This document shows, piece after piece, positions 1 to 12,392 of a stretch of DNA of 64,000 bases. The DNA comes from Zantedeschia hybrid cultivar. Taxonomy: Eukaryota > Streptophyta > Magnoliopsida > Alismatales > Araceae. Location: NCBI GenBank assembly GCA_030544215.1, contig JARZZO010000011.1, positions 52,325,587 to 52,389,586 of the forward strand, read 5' to 3'. The notes beneath the pieces are model-generated. The model ran no database searches and had not been told where the DNA came from. It saw only the letters and a program-made list of their open reading frames with translations. The first letter of the stretch is position 1. Each line of letters begins with the position of its first letter. The position numbers were made by a program, and so were the translations under genes.

Positions 1-1268
1 ACTTAAAAACATCGTCATTTCATGTGATCAAAGGAGTGTAGCGCATTTGCGGTTTTTTCGACAAAACCGAGACGAAATGAATAAATATGATGATATTTTT
101 ATGATAATGCGCTAAATTATATTTATTTGATGTAAACAGAACATGCCAATGACGCAGTGCAGCTGGAGGAGTTTCCGAAAATTTGGGGGAGGTCCAGTGT
201 GCGGATTTCAACTAAAACATGGGTAAAAATGCAAATTGACTCCTTCCTTCGCTGGAGTTTCCTTAAACCCACTATTTCCAATTTCCTAACCCCAGTCCTA
301 CTTCTTCTCCAGTTTCCTTCCCACACCTCTCCTCCTCTCTATATTAATCTCTCCCTCTCCTCTCCCCCAGCAGCCTTGAACCCTCCGAATTCCTGTCTTC
401 TATTTCTCTTCCTCCGTCTCTTTCTCTCCCTCTGTTTTCTCTCTTTCCGTTTTCTCTCCAAGCTCTCCCTCTCTTTGATCTCCCCGTTTTCTCCTCCTCC
501 GCTTAACCTCTCCCTTGCGGTCTCTCTCTCTACCTCCCCTCCTACCCGGCAACCTCCTCAAACACCAGCTGCTCCAACGCTGCGAAGCACATGCATGCAC
601 ACCCCCTGTTGCGCTTGAAGCCGCTGCACCTGAACGCTGCCAAGCTTCTCCAAGCGAACCAGCCAGCACGTTCCAACACCTCCACGAGCAACATCCCGCA
701 GCTGGCTGAAGCTCCTCCACGCAGCTGCACGCACACAGCAGCGAGCACATGCATGCACCTCCACCTTCCTGCATCTCCACGCAGCAAAGCTTCACAACCA
801 CCCTCCAGCAGCTGCACCCACGGGCCTGAAGCCTGCGAGAACCCACGAGCATGTCCCAGCAGCTTCCCAGCAGCAGCTTCGCAGCAGCCTTCCTGTCCTC
901 CACAGCAGCCACGTTCCAAGCTTCCTCCAGCATGCAGCCACGTACATCAGCACCAGCAACCAGCTTCTTCTAAGCGTGAAGCCAGGGTTCACCGGCCCCC
1001 TCCAGCAGCTGCTTCCTTCAACACCTGTCCCGCCAACCTGCAGCAGCCTTCAACCACGTGCCACCAGCTTCCAGCAGCACGCACCAGCTTCCACCAACCA
1101 GTAGCAGATCTTCTCCACCGCACCCTGCAATTTCCAGCAACCTGTCCATGCGTCTTCTCCACGTGCAGCAGCTGTTTACTACCCTTCCCAGGCTCCTCCT
1201 TTTCCAACCCAGCCACACGCAGAAGCCCTCTCCAAGCTCTATTTGCTGCATACGTTTGGTTTACTTAA
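1..1268. other. C-rich low-complexity DNA, no supported gene
   Basis: From about 300 to 1220 the plus strand is very rich in C, with CT runs followed by many CCAGCAGCTTC-like words. Several long open frames occur on both strands, but their translations are only Pro/Ser/Ala/Gln or Arg/Gly-rich and match no family I recognise. There is a TATA-like word near 339 (CTATATTAATC). The stretch could be the transcribed part of an LTR or the leader of a retroelement, because it runs into an LTR-end-like motif downstream. I do not call a gene. Confidence 0.5.
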
Positions 1269-1662
1269 TTTTTCATTAATCACTTTTGTTAGTTTAGATA
1301 AGTGTAATTATTGTTAAACGGTTAGTGGCTAATGAAAATTCTATTCAATTTTTATTCAGTTAAGGTTTATTTCCTCGTTACATTAGGGGTGTTTGTTTGT
1401 CCACTTGGAATTAGCCTAGTTAATTAGATTTCTTTTTAATTTTAGTTAATTAGCGTATGTACGGTTTAATTAAGTAGTTAATCATTTAGTGTAATTAGTT
1501 AATTTCGGTTGTTGTTATTTTTAGAATAATTGAATTTTAAAGCATTAAAAATCCTAAACAATCGTCAATTTTTTTAGATTAATTAAATTCCAAAGTTTTC
1601 AAAGTTAGAAATCTATCTCCCTGTGGATCGACTCGGACTCACCACTGTTAATTTTTAAAATC
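1269..1662 (+). repeat. AT-rich block ending in an LTR-end-like motif
   Basis: AT-rich DNA with many TTAATTA words ends near 1616-1652 in a phrase of the type CTCCCTGTGGATCGACTC followed by a CGGACTCACC-like word. Many plant Ty3-type LTRs end in a similar phrase (CCCTGTGG-TTCGAC-TCGGACTTGCC). No primer binding site, target repeat or second LTR could be identified, so this is only a suggestion of a decayed LTR. Confidence 0.3.
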
Positions 1663-1864
1663 TGATTTGAGTGAGCCGAATAAATTTAGATTGAACGTTT
1701 TCATGTGTTTAACGACGCACAATTCGAAACGATCAAGTTGTAACACACTACTCCTAAATCTCGATATGAACCACATGCATTCGAAATGTAACATGCATAT
1801 CTCTAGAATCATTCTATCAAGGAGCCTACAACTCGCGTCTCGGCAAAACATGCCAACCACGCCT

Positions 1865-1942
1865 CCGAAAGTGGGAAACACCGACCACACAACCGAAAGT
1901 GGGAAACACCGACCACACAACCGAAAGTGGGAAACACCGACC
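1865..1942 (+). repeat. 28-bp tandem repeat, 2.8 copies
   Basis: A 28-bp unit beginning CCGAAAGTGGGAAACACCGA repeats exactly at 1865, 1893 and 1921, the last copy being partial. The copies are identical, so the expansion is recent or homogenised. Confidence 0.9.
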
Positions 1943-2342
1943 CGTTGAGACCTCCGGCCCAACTGGCTCAGGTGGTTATTCCTTCCCCCAGCACGAGTGA
2001 CACTCCAAAGGTACCACACCCACACCGGTACTAGCTAACCCCGGGGTTCACCAGGTGACCCTCTCTCACTAGGCGTCACCCCGCCCACGCCCCAACCGGC
2101 GCTGTACTCCACCCACACCAACACAGGGTGATAAAGCGCTACAACTGTCACTCTAGGTCCACAGTAACACAAAACCCGGCACAGTGCGATCCGGTCACGT
2201 GAGAAGTCCGCGATCGCATGACACTCAACACAGTGTTAACCGGTCACGAAGAATCCATCATCATCGAATGTAATTAAAGCATGCATTTAACCAACTATCT
2301 AGCAGTGTAAACACATTTTATTGGCATGGATTAGTGTGATTC
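1943..2342. other. No gene seen
   Basis: This 400-base stretch has mixed composition with several CCGGT and GGTCAC words (for example GTTAACCGGTCACG near 2240). No open frame, RNA gene or recognisable element end was found in it. Confidence 0.5.
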
Positions 2343-3660
2343 TGTCTTGAATCGCGTCGCCCAAGCCCGACGCCATTCAAGCACCCTAAACTAGTTCATG
2401 AAATCCCGGCCTCAGAATATGGCCTAAAAGGCGTCGTCACAGGTAGCCGCCTTTTAAAACGCGTCGCTATCCCTCGTCGCCTATTAGAGACCGAAAATAA
2501 GGACAGGCAATGGTTGATTCTCTTAAAACGCGTCGTCCTGGAAAGCCGCCTTTTCAAAAGGCGTCATGTCCTCAGACGCCCTTCACACCAGAATCTGAAA
2601 CATGCAGAATCCTCTAATCGGGGCGATTTCTATCTAAATGGCGTCGTGCTGGCCCGTCGCCATTCTAAATGTCGTCGTCCAGGCCCGACGTCATTTAACG
2701 CCAGAAACCCAAACTGGCAAAACCTCAAACAGGGAGATTTCTGCCTAAAAGGCGTCGTACTGACCCGTCGCCATTCTAACTGGCGTCGTCCAGGTACGAC
2801 GTCTTTTAGCGTCAGAAACTTGGTTCCGCAGTCTGCCCTAGGGCTCCCTTTTCACCCTCCAAATCCCCCAAAATTAAACCAAACGGAGGAGGAAGAGGGG
2901 CAAGCTAAACCATCACAAATCCACATTCACCGAAACCCCCATCCCCATCAAGAAAAGCTCCTAAACATGCTCGTTCTACCCCCAAACACATCATGCATCA
3001 CATGGAAACTACGGATGAAACGTGTACAATCCACGCAAGGTTCGTCCCCCTACCGGTTACTTGAACTCCTCCTGGCTCCGTGCCGCCGAACCGCCGCACC
3101 GCAGACCGCCGCCGGTACTCCCGAGGACGTCGCCACTCCGCCGGGACGTCGGTCGCCGCCCGGAGAAGGAAACGCCGCGAAGGAAGTGGTGGTGGTAGTG
3201 GTGAGAGGTAAAGAGGCGTTGGAGTGGTGGAAGAGGAAGAAGAGGAAGGGAAAGGGGAAGAGAGGGGTCGGAGGAGGCGGAGAGGGGGAGGAAAGAGAGT
3301 GAGAGGGTGAGAATGAGGGAAATAAAGGAAGGCTCGCGGGGTCAATCCAAAACAGGGTAAAACGCGTCGTCCGAGACAGACGCCATTCAGATGACAGGAC
3401 GGGCCATACTGACAGAAGCTCTGAAACGCGTCTCTCGCCACCGACGCCGTTCAGACGACAAGACCGGCACCGTACACTAACATCGCAGGGTCACAGTCTG
3501 AATGGCGTCGTCCATCACGGACGCCGTTCAAACGACAAGACAGGGGCCGTACTCTCGCGGCCCGAAACCCGCCCACGTGGCACAACAGCTACAGACCTAA
3601 ATGGCGTCCACGTAGCAAGACGCCGTTTGAAAGGCGTCGTGCAATGTAGACGTCATTCAG
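2343..3660. repeat. Field of GGCGTCGT...GACGCC palindromes (subterminal-like)
   Basis: At least ten quasi-palindromic modules of about 30 bp occur at roughly 2355-2385, 2428-2490, 2527-2575, 2638-2700, 2748-2815, 3361-3390, 3423-3460, 3500-3535 and 3601-3655. Each has AATGGCGTCGT, 8 to 12 variable bases, then CGACGCCATT or a close variant. Modules lie on both sides of a module-free GC-rich block (2830-3345). Dense short palindromes of this kind are typical of subterminal regions of plant CACTA-type transposons, and the central block could be captured DNA. I found no CACTA terminal repeat, so the class is inferred. Overlapping open frames at 2514-3302 (+) and 2998-3441 (-) are composition artefacts. 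Confidence 0.6.
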
Positions 3661-6600
3661 AAGAAATTCTCAAGACCCCTCAAGGTCCAAACCAGGGGAT
3701 CCGGCCCGAAACCGACTCGAAAACTGAACCCGAAACCTCAGTCCTTCCACATTAAATGAGCAAGGCTCCATAATGATAAGAGTAAGTAGACAAAACCTAT
3801 TATGGACTACATCATGCTCAGTATGGTACAATTTCTCCTTTATATGATACCATTCCAAATGGTATACTAGGAGGAATCCAGTATGACTATTTTTCATTAT
3901 TCTTGAAAAATCTCGTGTATCGTGTACTCAAGTATTCTTCTCATTGATCTAATCTATGAGTATTAATACTCTTTTCTTATTACTCCTCTAACTTCATTAA
4001 TTTTTAAAAGACCTCGAACTTGTATTTCATAAGTACCTTTTTCGAGGAAATCCCTAATGAAGCCTAAGTAACTACCTCTGGCCCAAAGTGGACATAAGTC
4101 TACACACATGTATATACATGGGTTCAAACTCCGACTCTTTCTCCATTTCTAGTAAATGGACTAATGAGACTTGATTAACTATTTGTAATAATCAAATATC
4201 CACTCTTATGCGATTTGTCAATCCCTTTCATATAGCAATAACAAGTTCAATAAAGCTAGTAGTAAAAAACCGATGCACACTATCTCAATAAAACTATTGT
4301 CATAGAGAGGAGGAGCAACAATATCTAAAATATGAAAACCATCTTCCATTGGTAAACCATTTTACCATTCCAGAATAATCATTATTCTAAAAACCTGAAT
4401 ACTATTCTCAAATGGCATCTTAAGGTTCACAATACCCACTATAGTAGTGGGGACATTTCCTTCCATAGGTCAATATCATCACCGTTCAATGTCCTCCACT
4501 TGCCAGTACCTTTAGAAATGCATATTGTATCTAATACATGTGACAAGTTGATGTTAATGATGAATGGTACATAAACTTTACCAAACTTTAGCTTCGACCT
4601 CTACATAAGACACATCTTATAGTTCTACTTCTATTAACCCTATCAAGGATAAAGGAAGTTGAAACCCTTATCTATCTCGCATTATCCTTCACAGTCCTCC
4701 TTCCACATAAGAAAATTAGAGGATGAGGTCTATACTAAAATTATGATATACTATCAAGTTTAGCTAATCCTTTGATCTAATCGAACATCTTTGGCACATA
4801 AATTTGTACCGAAGAATATTTGATCATTTCTGCTCTGAACAAACTTATAAATATCTTATATCTTTCGGTTCTGCTCAATTCCTTGAAACAACTTTTGTAA
4901 GTGCACCATTATGACACCGGAAACCTTTTAATACCTATGCCATCTATGCAAAGAATTTGTTGTCCAAGTAAACATACAATGATTGAGCAAGAAATAAAAC
5001 CTCTTATTGTTTCTTATGATGATCTTATCATCATCAGCACAATGAAGGGACTAGCCAATTGTTGACTTTCCAAGGACGAACAAGACTTGCTCACAAGTGA
5101 TAACTTTTCTCAGAATTTTGAGCTAATTACTGATTATTAAATCAGCAAGCCTGTAGATATATAATTTGACTAAAGTAAGAGATTCAACTAATATAAATTT
5201 TTGGGAATCATCATAGCCTATAATGTTGTAGACATTTAAAATACTAAGATGTGGTCTTTAATCTTAACATTAGCTTCCACTATTTTTCGGCGAATTTATA
5301 TAACCCTCTATAAGCAAAGACAGGACACTCTGGTGATATCCTAGTGGGGACCATAATCGCGTTAATATTATAGTAATGGCCTTGTAGCAATACAACAAAC
5401 TATCACATACTTAATAGGTAAACAACTCTTGCCAATTGCAAATCTTTGCAATTCCTGATCATATTCAGTCTCTATAGCACTTGTGACCTTATGATAGCGC
5501 AACAAATCACAAAGTCTGATTAGGTTAAACTTGTTTGTTACGTTGTGAGAGTGAGCTTCTGATACAACTCTTATGGCAGCATAACGAAGCTATGCCAGTC
5601 ACCATCCCAAAGTTCAGCGTAAGCCTTAGCCTAAGTCGTTGACCCCTTGCTGAATGGGCCTTGTAATAGCACAACAAATCACAAAGTCTGATTAGGTTAA
5701 ACTTGTTTGTTACGTTGTAAGAGTGAGCTTCTGATACAACTCTTATGGCAGTACAACGAAGCTATGCCAGTCACCCATCCCAAAGTTCAGCGTAAGCCTT
5801 AGCCTAAGTCAGTGACCCTTTGCTGAATGGGCCTTGTGGCAACACAACGAACTCACTCAATCTAAGGTCAGCTCACCTAGACCATAATAATAGAAGGTTA
5901 CATGGGTCATTCTTAATGCCTCACATTTATCAACCTAATATTTGAACGAGGGATTTTTCAATTTGGTCTCATCAAGTATAGTGGTACATACTTATTAACT
6001 AAGTCTGTAATATCATATATTAACCAAATTTAGAAAGTATGTATCGAGTAGCTTATCCAGACATATTTCACATATACGCAAATTAAAATAAACCGTGTAA
6101 CCATGGACTTTAAATCTAAGGTGGATTTACCGGAGTCAAACCGTGATCCAGAATTAATTCTATGGTGTAAATATGACATTCATAATGCATCACATGCCAT
6201 AGATAATGTGCCTCCTCCCTCGATGGGTCCACCTTTGGTCCTCACGCATCTTGATCCGTCCACCACATAAGATGTCAACCACTTAAATTTAGATCTAATC
6301 TAGAAAATTACATTAAGAGAAAATAGGCATGCAGGCCATGAATGGTATATCAATTTATGTGAAAAATATTGATCAGCAGTCAACAGTTGTACATTTAAGA
6401 GGGAGGTAGAATGTACAATAGGATTTAAGAGTGTGAGAGAGGCACATAGGCGCCATAACCAATCACATACACACATCTAACCATAGATTAATAAACAGTC
6501 CCAATTTTAAGTCCATGATCGCCGAGATCGCACAACCAATACATACATCACATGTACATAAATTGCGAAATATAAATTACATCACATGTAACGAGTGTGT

Positions 6601-7510
6601 TAACTATCACATAGTTAATTATGAAATAACTATTACTTCAAAAGTAATAATTATATTCACAATATAATTAAAACTTCTTTTAACTAAATAATTTTAGTTA
6701 AAAACATAAAACAAGTCCAAATAGCTTAGACTATAAATTATTTCCTGTCATTGTATGTGAAATTCTAGACTAAAGTATTTAATTGATTAATTAAAATCAC
6801 ATTCTAACTAAAGTTAATGATAGGTTTAAGTTAACAATTAACTAAACCATTAGTTATCAATATTTTAAACTATTTTAAGACTTGTTAACTTAAAAGGGGG
6901 TTTAAAAACCTCTTGATATAATTAAAAGAATTTTAAACAATTTTAAAACTTTTAATTAGGTTTTAAAAAAAATTATAAGTCTTAAACCCTTTAAATCTTT
7001 TTAAAAGGATTTAAAATCCCCTTTTATATTATTCAAATGAGTTTAAATAGGCTTAATGGGGCAAATGACCCCTTTTGGATCCTATCAGGGCCCAAATCCA
7101 GCAGGCGGATCTAATAAGACCCATGAAGGGCCCGGCCCCCTCTTATCTTCTCGATCGTTAGGGCATCCCTCTCAAGGTCATTGAGCGATTTTTTGATGCT
7201 CAATGACCTTGGAACACTTCTAGGACAATCCAGATGGAAAACGAGGGTTATTAATTAGAAATATTATATTCACAACTCTGCGCACGCAAATGATAAACCC
7301 GACTTTTGGAGGGTTCTAAAAAACTCATAGGCTTCATTCTAAAGCCTAAATCATGTCCTACGACTTGGACAATATATCCGACTACACAACAACGATCGTT
7401 GCCAATTTGATATATGGCGGCATTACATGCACGTCCTTGTCGAAGTTAGCCTCGGAACAACCACAAGCGTTATGAAAAATACACTAAAAACATACAAAAC
7501 GATCTGTTTT
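3661..7510 (-). other. Non-coding or decayed interior of a minus-strand copia-type element
   Basis: Nearly 4 kb of AT-rich sequence lacks any open frame above 75 residues. It adjoins, on its right, a primer binding site and LTR oriented to the minus strand, so it should be the interior of that element. I could not recognise Gag, protease, integrase or reverse transcriptase motifs in a partial reading of the minus strand. The interior is therefore either fully decayed or was always non-coding, as in large non-autonomous derivatives. The left LTR of this element was not found. Confidence 0.4.
5496..5837. repeat. 172-bp direct tandem duplication
   Basis: The segment beginning near 5496 (AACAAATCACAAAGTCTGAT at 5501) recurs 172 bp later (at 5673), and both units run to GCTGAATGGGCCTTGT near 5664 and 5837. 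The copies differ at only a few bases. A more diverged partial echo lies near 5371-5395. Its role is unknown. Confidence 0.85.
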
Positions 7511-7522
7511 GCTTTGATACCA
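7511..7522 (-). other. Primer binding site, initiator tRNA-Met type
   Basis: Read on the minus strand the site is TGGTATCAAAGC, one base different from the TGGTATCAGAGC that pairs with the 3' end of plant initiator tRNA-Met. It lies directly inside the LTR that ends near 7525, in the correct orientation for a minus-strand LTR retrotransposon. Confidence 0.75.
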
Positions 7523-7524
7523 CT

Positions 7525-9123
7525 TTAAGATCCACAACGGGAAGAACGACAATGCAGCAGAATATAAAATTTTATTCTTTTCCCTTGAATCTACTGAATC
7601 GGTTATCGGAGATTTCATATCGCAACTAAATAATAAACAAAATATGAAGATCAGATCTTCATCAACATGGGGATGAAAATCCCTCGTCGAGTCAAAGACG
7701 AACGAGTAGTCATTTTCAAGATCACGAGCCGTTCACATGTCCGTACTTCAAACGTATCCACACCAACCTCCAAAGACAAAAACCTCCCTCGCATGTCAAG
7801 AGGATCTCAACGATCACCACGGCCTTCTCGTATGATCCTCTATACGACCATCGGAACAAGGAAGAGAGAGGGGAGAGAGAGAGGATGAGGGGGGTGACAA
7901 GAGAGAAAAGGCCACGTGCTGACTAGGTTTTTCTAAGCTCTCTATTTATATAATAGTCGGCATTTTTCATAAAATTCTGATATTTCTATAAAACCCTCAA
8001 TTAACCTATCTTCATAAGATTATTTATGTGTGTAACCCTCTAGGCCTAATATCGAGCTGGCAATGAGTTCAGATATTAAATCTCTATCTAATATCTTTTT
8101 CGAATTAATTCTTAATTTAAATAATAAATTAATTCTATTATTTTGTAAAACTACAACTTAGTTCATTAAAATTAATCATCCGATGATTAATTTAACTAAC
8201 TCATAGATCATGGTTAGACCCAAGCAACGCGCCATGACCCCTAGACAATACCAGAAATTTACAATCCATGGGAACTTGTCCGTCATCAGTTACCGTGTAA
8301 ATCTAATTCTCCACTTATACAATATTCCTAATCAAATTAGAAAATGGCTATATGACAAATTCTCATTATATGATCCGATAGAGTCTACACAAATAATCAT
8401 CGAGGACAAAAACATCTTTCTGTCTAACTGATCTATCATGGCCTAGGATTTAACCTATGTATGACCCAATGGAATATTCTTCCTCCTATGTACTATACCG
8501 AAGAGTGAGTCATCTCTTATTGACCACACAATCATCTTCGTATGTTTCCCATCACACCCAATAACTGGACTGTACATGACCTATGGCTAAGGCCCATAAA
8601 TCCAGCATCAAAGTGCAATGTTCCACACACAAGATGACTTTAGTTTCTCAGGTCAATGAACCAATTGCACCACTGCAATGATGAGTTTCCTAATTGACCA
8701 TTAAATATAATTGACTATTTAGGAATCTCATAAACAGATCATTTAATGAACTCATTCTCTAATGAGCACCTATACACTCATCTTAATTTTCTCCACACAA
8801 GTGACCATGAGACCAGCCACCCTCATCATATGAGCAGATAAAGTATGTGCCGATCTATCTGGATAATCGATGTCCTTTCTCAATTATCCTACAATCGAGA
8901 ATATTTAGAACTTATATTTATATAAGACTGATCTCATCATCACAATTGCATTGCAATTCAGTTTTCATTGCATAAGCTCAAGCACTTCATTATGCCTAAC
9001 AATGCAATACGCACTTATAAATAGGTCTAATGAATATTATGACATTAGTTAAGTGAATGAGAATATTTGAAATTGCCCCATCACATCTAATGTGATTGAC
9101 TTGTAGGGCAACCATTTCCAACA
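7525..9123 (-). mobile_element. Angela/BARE-like copia LTR (5' LTR of a minus-strand element)
   Basis: On the minus strand the segment begins TGTTGGAAATGGTTGCCCTA at 9123, the start typical of Angela/BARE/WIS LTRs. It ends near 7525 just before an initiator-Met primer site, preceded by a GTTCTTCCCGTTGTGGATC phrase also typical of that group. The length, about 1.6 kb, fits the family. Internal blocks match the LTR at 10517-12082 and the fragment at 61131-61930, for example the GTGTGTAACCCTCTAGGCCT region near 8030. It abuts the relic Tat element at 9124, so it inserted into that element. Confidence 0.75.
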
Positions 9124-9124
9124 A

Positions 9125-10099
9125 TGTTTGCAACCAAAAAGACAACATAAGCAAGGAAACATTAGTCGGAGTGAAGGATGGAAGCCGAGGACCGACTTAC
9201 TCTCGGCATCGCCAACGACGGCTGCATCGCCAAACGACCCCTCGATGTCCATGAGCTCGTCGGCCGGAGGCACTACCATCACGACTGCTATGGTCTCAGG
9301 GGCAACCGGTGCTATAGGGTCACAAGGGAGGTAGGGAGTTGCCCGCTCCGAGAGGTTGTTTGGGTCCAGCCAAGCATCGAACTGCACCAACCCAGCCGAG
9401 TCCCCTAGCAACTCCTCAATGTCATTCGTCCTAGCCGAAGCTATTCAGAGCACTGCTACCTTCAGCATCAAGGACTGGGATTTCCACCGAGCCTGGGACT
9501 AGGGACCCCCAAGTCGTCAGGAAGGGCCATACGGACTTGTCTCTTTCCTTCATGCCAACGACCACGAAGCCCTCCTTCCAATTGTGGATACATGAGTGCT
9601 TCCCGAAGAAAATACTGCACCCAGTTTGGGAGGTGAAGTAGTACCAAGGTGACTTGCCGCTCTGCTTGATTACAAAATGTAACGGAAGGAAAAGAGGTTG
9701 GGAACTATCCCTAGCCGACTATAGAGAATACTAAAAGAATAGATGGTCCACCAGGAGTTCGGAAAAAAATGAGAAGGGGAGAGACTGTATAAATTGAGGA
9801 GGTCTAATACAAGGGGGTGAAGAGGAAGACGAAAGTCGGCCTGCAAGCTTTGTTCATAAATGGGAAGCAGCCCAACCATGGCAAATTTGCCCAGCCTACC
9901 GGCCGAGGCCGCCATAGCTAGACCTGTGTAGGGAAGTTGAAGAGATCCTAGAAATCATGGATCACCTCCTGGGAGAGGTGGAAGCTGCGTTGTTGACTAG
10001 CTTAGTCAGACGACGACTCAGCTCTGCGAGCTCTGCCTGAGAGTCGGCCTGACCAATAGAGTCGTGAGCCGGAGGGTGAGAGATAGACTCGTCCTCCAT
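9125..10099 (-). pseudogene. Antisense-ORF pseudogene of the relic Tat element (Transposase_28 domain)
   Basis: A start codon at 10099 opens a short frame (MEDESISHPP...) that stops at 9962. The next piece, 9915-9670 in another frame, reads FRLPLHPLVLDLLNLYSLSP and HFFPNSWWTIYSF. A further piece near 9665-9490 reads SPWYYFTSQTGCSIFFGKHS then HNWKEGF. These align in order with the antisense-ORF proteins of elements I and II (for example SEWYCFVP..GRSIFSGKPSSIHGWK), the domain listed in Pfam as putative gypsy-type transposon (Transposase_28). Frame changes between pieces and loss of the N-terminal linker show it is dead. Two TATA-like boxes upstream (10368-10375 and 10489-10496, minus strand) look like its former promoter. 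Confidence 0.7.
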
Positions 10100-10328
10100 C
10101 ACTAAGAGAAGGGAACTAGAGCTGAACTGGGTGGAAAGAGAAATGGTGCCGACTCGATAGCACTTGTAAGGAGAGCAGGATGAGCTGCTCAAGTAAAAGA
10201 AGAAGAAAAGGACATGAAAAGGTGAACGACAAGACGAGGTTAGAAGCTTACCCTCTAACCTATGACCCTTGCCGCTCGAAAGATGCACTCGAGCCACCTT
10301 CTCACCGCTTTCTGCACTTCGTCCACCT

Positions 10329-10516
10329 CCACTCACACAAATGAGGATCCCTCGGAGGTCCCAAGCATATTTATAGGAGGTCCCCATGGGGGCCCATGGG
10401 TGATCGACGGTGAACAACATAGCGGCCGTTCAAGTGGCTCTGGTCACCTCCGCTCGCACAAATGAGGATCCCTAAGGGGTCCCAAGCATATTTATAGGAG
10501 ATCCCATTGGGAGCCC
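10329..10516. repeat. 121-bp tandem repeat carrying TATA-like boxes
   Basis: A unit containing ATGAGGATCCCT recurs at 10341 and 10462, a period of 121 bp. The second unit is interrupted by the solo LTR and resumes at 12083. Each unit includes, on the minus strand, CCTATAAATATG (TATA box at 10368-10375 and 10489-10496), so the promoter of the antisense ORF appears to have been duplicated. Confidence 0.75.
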
Positions 10517-12082
10517 TATAAGGATCACTATGTCGGATCCGGATGATACGCAGCAGATAAAACTATTAATCCGGATCAACGCCGTTAAGCTAAATTACCC
10601 GACGGTAAACTATTTTACCTTGCGCGGATTTAAATCCGCGTTCATTCTCCGGTTCCGTCGGAGCGATACCGCAAGCCGCGCAGGTGCCCGGCCTCTAGCG
10701 GTATCCACGCGGTTCTCCTCATGCTGGATCGTCCTCGCCTCCTCGCTCGATGCGGCGTTCGTGGATCCCGTCTGGATACGCGTAATTCGTCGTGACATGC
10801 GGATTCGAAAACTCCCGTCGGACGGAAGGCGGAGCTGTCGAGAGCCGAAGCGGAGCCTCCAGATGGCCACCTCGTGTCGTTCGCCCAGGAGAGATGAGAG
10901 AGAAATAAGGTGGCAGCTAGGTCAGGGTTGCTAGCCCCCAACCTAGCGTCCGTTCTTTTATAATAAGTATATTTGTGGTTTTTCACAAAAATCCATACTT
11001 ACCCGAAATCCTGTCGGATTATCCATCGACTTGAAAACCTTTTGCGTGTGATCCTCTAGGCCCAAATATCAGTCCAGTTAATGGCCCATTAAGCCCAATA
11101 ACTCTTTACGGACCTACTGAATTAATTAATATCCTTATATTAATTAATCAGCCGAATTTAATGTCCCACAGTAAATTCGGACAGGCTTCCGATCACGTTA
11201 GATGCCAAGCAACATCGTGTGATCCTAGATGGCATTGGGGTTATCGCAACCCTCTATTAGAACCTTTCCGTCATCGATTAGTGCGCGGATATAATCCTTC
11301 ATCCGTACAATGTCCTCGAATCGACCTAGGGTATGGTTTACTATTAAACCCTAGCCGGTCGATTCACTTGAATCAGATGCCGCCAATCTATATCGGATAA
11401 TTGTTTATCTAATACAGTGTCCGCCCTGGCTAGGGACTTAAGCGCATCATTCCCGGAACATTCTCTCTCATAATACCGAGAGCGGATGATCTCATATTGA
11501 ACACACAATTACCTTCGAGGACATTTCTCTGAACCCGATCATTTGACTTATTGATAACCCATGATTAGAGATTCGTTAGTCAAAGTCAAAGCTCAGAAAC
11601 GTACCAACAAGGTATCTTTGGTATATCAGGTCTAAGGACCATCTACGCAACCGTGATAAAAGAATCGAGCTGGTTCACAGTAAGGTATATATCATCCAGC
11701 GATTCATGGTCGAATCAATTCAGTGAACTCATTCCCCAATGAGCACCTACAGGTCCAGCATAGTGTCTCCACACAAGTGACTTATAGGATTAGTCACCCT
11801 CATCATATGAGCTGAAGAAATCTGTACTAGTCTATTCGGACGTTTGATGTCCATCTCAAATATCCTCCGACTATGAACAATTGAGAACATATGTTTATAA
11901 ATCTTCGGTCCAGTAATTATGATCTCATCATAATTCGAAAATTGTTGCACATGTTCATAGACTTCATCGTGATACAATACACATAGATCGAATTAATTAC
12001 ACACAATGAATTAATACTATTTATTAATAAACTGAATCAATACATAGTATCGGATTGGCTTTGAGACCACCTAATACTAACA
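10517..12082 (-). mobile_element. Solo copia-like LTR inside the relic Tat element
   Basis: Minus-strand start TGTTAGTATTAGGTGGTCTC at 12082; the other end near 10517 carries the same GGATC...GCAGCAGA phrase as the LTR at 7525-9123. No interior is attached. The flanks are AGCCC (10512-10516) and AGCCT (12083-12087), a likely 5-bp target repeat with one later change, and the host sequence on either side is continuous with the neighbouring 121-bp repeat unit. Together this indicates insertion of a full element followed by recombination between its LTRs. The left boundary is uncertain by 2-3 bp. Confidence 0.75.
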
Positions 12083-12378
12083 AGCCTATGGTTGATCGAT
12101 GGTGGACAACACCGCATCCATTCAAGTGGCTCCCATGAGATGGCAACGTGTGTCGCGCGCCATGACTCTCGAGCCCGGCAATGGGAGTTTTGAAATTTTG
12201 GTGCCATCTGAGAACCTTGATTTCTTTACTCGCCCAGTCAAGCGACTCAGCCGCCTCAACTCTTTCACGCTATCGACTTTATTGAGAGGCATGTTGAGAG
12301 CACCTAGATGCATGCCGGTTCAAGCGCCGAACCAGCTTGTACTCATGCCCCAGAGGTGCCGTCATCTGGACGCCCCAG

Positions 12379-12392
12379 GAGCAGGGGGCCAG
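12379..12392 (+). other. Polypurine tract of the relic Tat element
   Basis: GAGCAGGGGGCCAG lies immediately before the TGATGGGG start of the LTR at 12393. Purine-rich runs at this position prime plus-strand DNA synthesis in LTR retrotransposons. Confidence 0.6.

Noticed and set aside
591..1268. 225-codon Pro/Ser/Gln/Cys-rich frame
   Set aside because: Composition is that of CCAGCAGC-type low-complexity DNA. Competing frames are equally open, and no domain, signal peptide or splice context is convincing.
2514..3302. 262-codon frame across the palindrome field
   Set aside because: It is made of translated GGCGTC repeats and a Lys/Arg/Glu/Gly-rich tail. The repeats explain the openness.
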